DNA of 64,000 bases from Streptomyces sp. Ag109_O5-1. Lineage in GTDB: Bacteria; Actinomycetota; Actinomycetes; Streptomycetales; Streptomycetaceae. Positions within the stretch are counted from its first letter, which is position 1. Each line of letters starts with the position of its first letter. A program made the translations under genes and the position numbers. This document shows, one piece after another, positions 59,459 through 64,000 of the stretch. The stretch spans positions 6,572,001 through 6,636,000 of the forward strand of contig NZ_RKQF01000001.1 of the NCBI RefSeq assembly GCF_003814875.1, in the 5' to 3' direction. The notes under the pieces are model-generated. The model saw only the letters and a program-made list of their open reading frames with translations. It was not told the DNA's origin and ran no database searches.

Positions 59459-60124
59459 TCAGAGGTAGGCCGCAGCCTTCTTGCGGCGGTCGGGGAGGAA
59501 CGGGTCGATCGATCCGGCGCCGGATCCGGGGACGGTGTCCTCGCCACGGATCCGGCGGGCAAGACGGGCAAGTCCGGGATCACCGGGGCGGACGTCGATC
59601 TGGAAATGGGACTCCTTGACCGGCTTTGCGTTACCGCCCCATGCGATGACGCCCTGACAGTCGGCGAGGATGTCCGCGACGACGATCTTCTCCAGATCGG
59701 ACAGGCCGGTGCCCCGCTGCGCCCCCAGCGGGTAGAAGAGCGGACGGATCGCGATCGCGGTACCGGACAGATGGTTCGACTCGAAGCCGGCCCCGACGGT
59801 GCGGTGGCCGGTGTGGCCCTGAACGTCGCCGGGGCGGAGCATGTCGATCTCGTACGAGAACCTGCGGGCCACATGCAGCAGCACCGTGGCCACGTCGCCC
59901 TTCAGCAGCGGCACCGCGGCGTTGGCGCCTTCGACTCGGAAGAGCGCGGCGCGGTCGCCGTCGATCACGGGCCAGCCGTTCTGAGACCGTCGGTGACGCC
60001 ACACGCTCCGCTGAGGTGCGGCCGCGGCAGCGGTAGGAGCAGTTGCGAGCAGGGCTCCCGCAGTGAGGCCGGCGGTCAGGCCGAGAGTCTGACGGCGGGT
60101 GAGTATGCGTGCGGTGTCGCTCAA
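59459..60124 (-). CDS. Tat-exported M15-like (D-Ala-D-Ala peptidase fold) protein
   Basis: 221 residues from TTG 60124, whose TTGA overlaps the upstream stop. Twin-arginine signal TRRQTLGLTAGLTAGALLAT, cleavage near AAAAAPQ. The mature domain has FESNHLSGTAIAIRP and KESHFQIDVRPGD, corresponding to the M15 SxHxxGxAxD and EHF zinc motifs, with the usual Asp replaced by Ala in TAIAI. It would cut peptidoglycan peptides if active. Last gene of a three-gene coupled set. Confidence 0.78.
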   Translation of the reverse strand: MSDTARILTRRQTLGLTAGLTAGALLATAPTAAAAAPQRSVWRHRRSQNGWPVIDGDRAALFRVEGANAAVPLLKGDVATVLLHVARRFSYEIDMLRPGDVQGHTGHRTVGAGFESNHLSGTAIAIRPLFYPLGAQRGTGLSDLEKIVVADILADCQGVIAWGGNAKPVKESHFQIDVRPGDPGLARLARRIRGEDTVPGSGAGSIDPFLPDRRKKAAAYL

Positions 60125-60513
60125 CGAGTGTGTCCTTTCCGGTAACGGCGGTAAGCAAGGACCGCCAACGTCACCAGACAGCCGGTCAACACGGCCATAC
60201 AGGTGAACAGAAGCGGATTGACCCAGCCGCTTACGAGTTCCTTCTGCTCACCGTTGTCCCAGTGACAGGTGGCGTGCAGCGGAAAAGTGCCGTCCGTGAA
60301 GCGGTGGAAGCGGACGATGGGCCGCCTGTCGAAGAAGTCGGGACATGCATGCGACGGGAAGGCGAAGTAGACCTGGAACCAGCCGAGCAGGTAGCACAGG
60401 GTGCCAGTGGCGGTGGACGCCTTGATCAGGCTGAGGAGCCGGCGGCCTTTCCGGACGCGTACGAAGGCCAGGCCGAAGCCGACGAACAGCACCGCGAGGA
60501 TCCAGGAATTCAT
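60121..60513 (-). CDS. Two-helix small membrane protein
   Basis: 130 residues from ATG 60513. Hydrophobic spans at about 1-18 (SWILAVLFVGFGLAF), 35-52 (TGTLCYLLGWFQVYFAF) and 100-122 (LLFTCMAVLTGCLVTLAVLA). A middle loop has Cys/His (SHACPDFFDRR, HATCHWDNGE). It shares a TGATG junction with the upstream gene and TTGA with the downstream one. No family recognised; a holin-like role is only suggested by its neighbours. Confidence 0.7.
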   Translation of the reverse strand: MNSWILAVLFVGFGLAFVRVRKGRRLLSLIKASTATGTLCYLLGWFQVYFAFPSHACPDFFDRRPIVRFHRFTDGTFPLHATCHWDNGEQKELVSGWVNPLLFTCMAVLTGCLVTLAVLAYRRYRKGHTR

Positions 60514-62906
60514 CAGGCGGGATCGCCCGCGAACAGCCTGGCGTGGTTGGACTTCAGCTTCGCCTGGCTGCGGGCCTCCAGCCCGGCGCGAGCGATCAGC
60601 GTATCCGCGAAGCCGAGGCAGTAATTCTTCAGCCTGTCCTCCGGGAGCAGGTGGGAAAGGATCATGGCGACTCCACCGGTCTGCTGTTCGAGGGCGATGC
60701 GTCCGAGGTTGATCAGCGGATCATCGATCGATGTGAGGATGTAGAACGCCGCGTCCGTCGCGGCGGCCTGTGAAGTGCCGAACCGCTTGGCGAGGTAGTC
60801 CCTGAACCGGGTCACCCCACCGGTCTTCTCATAGTGCTCGTGCAGAGCCGTGGTGATGGCCACGCCGGACCGCATCTTCTCGGCCAAGAGGAACCCGTCG
60901 GCGTCCTCGACGAGGTCGTCGAAGCCGAACGAGGAGACCGAGCCGATCTTGCCGAGGCGTTCGGTGCAGTAGGTGTAGCCGTTGGGGAAGGAGTCGCTGT
61001 CGCGACGCCATTCCCCGTAGAAGGTCATGAGATCTCCGGCCCACCCGGCCACGTCGCCCCGGTTGGCCTTGTGTGAATCGGACAGAGGCGGCTTGATCAT
61101 GTGACCGGCCGCGGTGGCCAGCAGGTGCTGTGGGCCCAGGATCTGGCCCGTGAAGGGGTCGGTGAAGTCGGACAACAGCTCCGCGCCATGGCTGTTGGCA
61201 TAGTCGATGAACGACCAGTCGACCTCGCTGATCAGGTCCTTCCACTCGCGCGTCGCATAGCGCTCCTGCCGGTAGTAGTCCGTGACCAGCTGGTTCGGGT
61301 CGCCCTTTCCGTAGTTCTTGGCGAGGTTGTACAGCTGGTCGATGTTCGCGAGGAAGTCCGCGGCGGGGGACACAACACGGTTGACGTTCTGCTGTCCGTT
61401 GTCGGAGCCGGCCCGGTGTGAGTCGCGGTCCAGCGAGAACGTGTCGCTGCCGTTGGTGACTTTGTACTCCTTGATCTGGTTGAACGACCAGTTCGCCGGC
61501 AGGGGGAAGCCCAGGTTGCCGGAGAAGCCCCAGGACATGCCGGAGACGAACGAGTACGCCGCGTAGGTCTCCTCCGTCACCTGCGCGCACACGTTCCGGG
61601 AGCCGTACACCCCATGGAGATACCGCTTGCCCTTGGCCGCGAGGCCGGAGGTGACCCCGCGGAAGTACTCCACGATGTGCGTCATGTCCTCCTGGGTGGC
61701 GTCGTAGTCAACGGCGAAATAGATCACGGTGCCCCGGTTGAAGCCGAAGTGAACGGCTTGGTCATGGGCGAGCTGGCCGTGCTTGTAACCGTTGCCCCAG
61801 TAGTACTCCGCCAGGCTTCTGCCGTTGTCCTGGAAGATCGGGAAGACGCGCAGTCCGGCCTTGAAGATGTTGTCGAGCTCGCCCGGCTCCAGCATCTTCG
61901 ACCCGCCGCCCGCCGAGGCCTCGTTGAGGTAGCGGCCGACGTACCGGTAGCCGTCGGAGTACATCCTGGCGCCGCGGGACGGAGTGATCGTGTAGGCGGT
62001 GTCGGAAGCGGTGACCGGCCGGTCGGGATCCCCCATGGACACCAGGAGCTGCGCCCACGTGCTGTAGTCGCCCTTTCCCGTGGCGGGGAGCTGGGAGAAC
62101 GTCTGGAACGCCGTCACCCAGCCCTCGACATCCGCATCCCATGAGTCGGTGAAGTGGGTACGTGCGTCGGGCTCGCCGTATCCCGGAACGGGCTCGTTGA
62201 ACACGCAGGCCGCGGAGAACAGTTGCGCGAAGAGACCGGACGAACCGGGTCCGACGGTGTGGGCCTGAAGGCCGGCCTGCGTGCCGGGGCCGAAGTTGCC
62301 GCTCGCGTCTGCCTCCGCGATGCCGATCGCGAGCTGGATCGCCTTCATCAGCGACTGCTGCACGACCCGTGAGTAGATCCCGTCAGTGGGGCCTATGGAG
62401 AACGTCTTCTTGGTCCAGTAGTTGTTGTTCAGCCACTGCTGGATGGACCGGATCTTGTCCGTGCCGCCCGCGACGGTGATGTAGGCGTCCATGTTGAGGA
62501 GGGCCTTGAGTACCTTGGGCTGGACCACCCCGCCGTCCTGGGGCAGACCCGTGTTCTCCTTCACCTTGTCGACCGACGCCGCGGCGACCGTGTCGAACTC
62601 GGCCACCGCCGTGTCGCCACCCCAGTAGCCCTTGCAGAACAGGGCGTGGCGGATGATTTTGACGATGTTGAGGTTCTTCTTCCACCCGATGCCGATGGTG
62701 CCGAGCGCTGTCACCTTGGCGAGGGTGCCGTCGCCGAAGCTCGCCACAACGGGGCTGATGCCGAGCTCGTGCTGCAGGCCCATCGTGAGGGAGAACATGG
62801 TGGACCAGCCGGTCTGCCCGTTCTCGGGGCACTTTGCATAGCCGGACACGTTGGCGTAGGTGGCGTTGACCCATTTCTGGGCGGCAAGAACCTTCTCATC
62901 AGCCAT
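60513..62906 (-). CDS. Rv2525c-like/DUF1906 glycoside hydrolase-like protein, 797 residues
   Basis: 797 residues from ATG 62906 (GGAGGAG upstream). Residues about 1-280 contain peptidoglycan-binding-like modules (VLAAQKWVNATY, IQQWLNNNYWTKKTFSIGPT, GNFGPGTQAGLQAH). Residues about 320-520 are the DUF1906 TIM-barrel-like domain (RYVGRYLNEASAGGGSKMLE, ELDNIFKAGLRVFPIFQDNG, GTVIYFAVDYDATQEDM, YLHGVYGSRNVCAQV). The C-terminal 270 residues are a helical region with no recognised family. No signal peptide. It heads the coupled cassette. Confidence 0.82.
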   Translation of the reverse strand: MADEKVLAAQKWVNATYANVSGYAKCPENGQTGWSTMFSLTMGLQHELGISPVVASFGDGTLAKVTALGTIGIGWKKNLNIVKIIRHALFCKGYWGGDTAVAEFDTVAAASVDKVKENTGLPQDGGVVQPKVLKALLNMDAYITVAGGTDKIRSIQQWLNNNYWTKKTFSIGPTDGIYSRVVQQSLMKAIQLAIGIAEADASGNFGPGTQAGLQAHTVGPGSSGLFAQLFSAACVFNEPVPGYGEPDARTHFTDSWDADVEGWVTAFQTFSQLPATGKGDYSTWAQLLVSMGDPDRPVTASDTAYTITPSRGARMYSDGYRYVGRYLNEASAGGGSKMLEPGELDNIFKAGLRVFPIFQDNGRSLAEYYWGNGYKHGQLAHDQAVHFGFNRGTVIYFAVDYDATQEDMTHIVEYFRGVTSGLAAKGKRYLHGVYGSRNVCAQVTEETYAAYSFVSGMSWGFSGNLGFPLPANWSFNQIKEYKVTNGSDTFSLDRDSHRAGSDNGQQNVNRVVSPAADFLANIDQLYNLAKNYGKGDPNQLVTDYYRQERYATREWKDLISEVDWSFIDYANSHGAELLSDFTDPFTGQILGPQHLLATAAGHMIKPPLSDSHKANRGDVAGWAGDLMTFYGEWRRDSDSFPNGYTYCTERLGKIGSVSSFGFDDLVEDADGFLLAEKMRSGVAITTALHEHYEKTGGVTRFRDYLAKRFGTSQAAATDAAFYILTSIDDPLINLGRIALEQQTGGVAMILSHLLPEDRLKNYCLGFADTLIARAGLEARSQAKLKSNHARLFAGDPA

Positions 62907-63332
62907 GTGGGGGGCCTCTCCTCCAGCAATCGGAGTTCTTCAGAACGTCGATATGCCGGGATAAAAGGGAAAGCGGAATCGTGCGCGTAGGCCCAGGCGG
63001 CCCGTTGCGTGCTACCTGCTGGGTGTCAGGGGCACCGCAGGAAAGGGGGCAGGCATGCGAGGTCGGATCGGCGTGCGCGAACAGCCCGGCACTGAGGCAT
63101 GGCGATGTATCCCCCCATGACGACGGGTTCTCCCGGTCGTTGAACGACGCGTCGGCGGGCAGTTTGGTCGGGCTGCCCTACGCTGAGATCAGCATAGGCA
63201 TAGGCATAGGCCAAAGGTCAGGGTCAAGAGACGCTGAAAGGTGTGAACGCCCTTGCGGTGGGACCGAGTTGGCGCACCCTGCCGAACGGGCGCGGCAGCA
63301 GTCGGCTCATCGTGCGGCGCACGGAACGCCGG
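62907..63332. other. Intergenic region between the DUF1906 cassette and the GNAT gene
   Basis: These 426 nt contain GGAGGAG for the DUF1906 gene, and a hexamer run CATAGGCATAGGCATAGG (about 63192-63209) near GATCAGCATAGGCATA. Small frames on both strands (such as 63026-63214 minus) lack support. No promoter could be assigned. Confidence 0.4.
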
Positions 63333-63866
63333 TCAGCCCTGTTCGCGTTCGTTGCACAGCACCTTGCGCAGTACGGCGCAGGGGCGGCCGAGTTGGCGGT
63401 CTCCGCGGTGGTCGATCACCCGATAGCCGAGGGCGGTCCAGAAGGCCAGGGCCCCGGGGTTGTTGTCGAGGACGGCCAGCCGGACAGCCGTGCGGTCCGC
63501 CGCGCGGAAGCGGTCCTCGACGGCGGCGGCGATACGACGGCCGTACCCCTGGCGCTGCACCGTCGCGTCCACCATCAGCAGCCCGATCCACGGGTCCGGG
63601 TCGGCCGGGTCCGGGTGCCGGGCGAGGGTGACCGCGATCCCCACCAGCCGCCCCTCGCTGCGGGCGAGCAGCACCTCGGCGTCCGGGTGGGCCAGTTCGT
63701 CCGCCAGCGCCGTCGCCACCTGCTCCGGCCGTACGTCGTCCGGGTCCGGGAAGTCGCCGCTGAGGGCCTGGAACTCCCGGTTGGAGGCGTACAGGGCGGT
63801 GAGCTCGGTGAGGACCGGGGCCGGGATGTCGTCGCCGGGCTGTAGGGACAGGGGCTGGAGGATCAT
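63333..63866 (-). CDS. GNAT family N-acetyltransferase
   Basis: 177 residues from ATG 63866. The acetyl-CoA pocket is VDATVQRQGYGRRIAAAVED (Q/R-x-x-G-x-G/A), followed by LAVLDNNPGALAFWTALGYR (motif B). The substrate amine is not identifiable. It is the second gene after the partial frame at the window edge, which ends 9 nt upstream, so the two are co-transcribed. Confidence 0.88.
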   Translation of the reverse strand: MILQPLSLQPGDDIPAPVLTELTALYASNREFQALSGDFPDPDDVRPEQVATALADELAHPDAEVLLARSEGRLVGIAVTLARHPDPADPDPWIGLLMVDATVQRQGYGRRIAAAVEDRFRAADRTAVRLAVLDNNPGALAFWTALGYRVIDHRGDRQLGRPCAVLRKVLCNEREQG

Positions 63867-63875
63867 GCCCGCGAC

Positions 63876-64000
63876 CTATGGGTAGCGGGGCAGGTTGTCC
63901 GTCGAGATCGTCCACTCCCCGATGGTGACGTCCTCGCCGTAGACGAAGTCCTTGCGGGTCGCGTAGCGCGGGCCGTCGGGCGTGGGGTGGATGTCGGTGA
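63876..64000 (-). CDS. C-terminal end of a gene running out of the window
   Basis: The minus-strand frame reads TDIHPTPDGPRYATRKDFVY, GEDVTIGEWTISTDNLPRYP, stop. The ending is like the C terminus of Uma2-type PD-(D/E)XK nucleases of Streptomyces, but the catalytic part lies outside the window. The identification is weak. It is followed after 9 nt by the GNAT gene. Confidence 0.5.
   Translation of the reverse strand, partial: TDIHPTPDGPRYATRKDFVYGEDVTIGEWTISTDNLPRYP

Noticed and set aside
63026..63214. Small minus-strand frame beginning MAYAYAYADLSVG
   Set aside because: The start is the ATAGGC repeat read in frame; no ribosome binding site or coherent protein pattern follows.
62981..63631. 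Plus-strand ORF spanning the gap and the GNAT gene
   Set aside because: Composition is Arg/Pro/Gly-rich and it is antisense to the acetyltransferase; no ribosome binding site.

Overview
The window is high-GC actinobacterial DNA (about 70% G+C, strong third-position GC, many GTG starts) and reads as Streptomyces chromosome. Mycothiol gene mshA, the phoU / phoR-phoP locus with a PHO box, a DUF4242 nickel-binding-type protein, carD-ispD-ispF-cysS-rlmB and msiK occur in the order I recall for the Streptomyces coelicolor SCO42xx region. The assignment is from sequence and remembered gene order; no search was run.

Layout. 1-19.2 kb: end of a helicase gene, a MarR/GbsR-type regulator divergent from a DUF4097 protein, a FAD monooxygenase, an XRE regulator with a perfect palindromic operator next to an HbhA-like protein, a SpoIIE-type phosphatase, an NlpC/P60 endopeptidase, a methyltransferase, mshA, two secreted beta-helix proteins, an AraC/DUF2000 pair and an MFS pump. 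19.4-24.1 kb: gpmA followed by a small decayed island (IS fragment, frameshifted small gene, ECF sigma operon, CPCC protein, DUF4265 protein, tRNA-like arm) ending in a degenerate copy of the gpmA 3' end, as expected for an element integrated at gpmA. 24.2-31.2 kb: accessory genes including a desaturase, a HEAT-repeat protein, a secreted TNT-fold protein with a His/Gln-rich tail, an epoxide hydrolase, and a nickel-binding-type protein beside an unlisted 51-residue cysteine-rich peptide.

31.3-45.3 kb is the conserved core: phosphate regulation (phoU divergent from phoR-phoP, PHO box between them, a structured RNA-like region after phoP), carD, two steps of the MEP isoprenoid pathway (ispD, ispF), cysS, rlmB, a DoxX membrane protein, a sugar nucleotidyltransferase, the ABC ATPase msiK with a hairpin leader, and tRNA-Thr(TGT). 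45.4-52.2 kb holds an amine-oxidase-like flavoprotein, a rhomboid-like protein, a drug efflux pump behind two SoxR-type boxes and a remnant of a quinone oxidoreductase, a pentapeptide-repeat protein and a TnpB-like protein without a zinc ribbon.

52.2-64 kb holds a 1731-residue giant modular protein of unknown function, an M1 metallopeptidase lipoprotein, a tightly coupled three-gene cassette (DUF1906/Rv2525c-type protein, two-helix membrane protein, Tat-exported M15-like peptidase), a GNAT acetyltransferase and the end of a further gene. Six copies of a dispersed intergenic repeat are scattered through the window. The most unusual items are the giant modular protein, the DUF1906 cassette, the TNT protein, the gpmA-linked island, and the RNA-like region after phoP.
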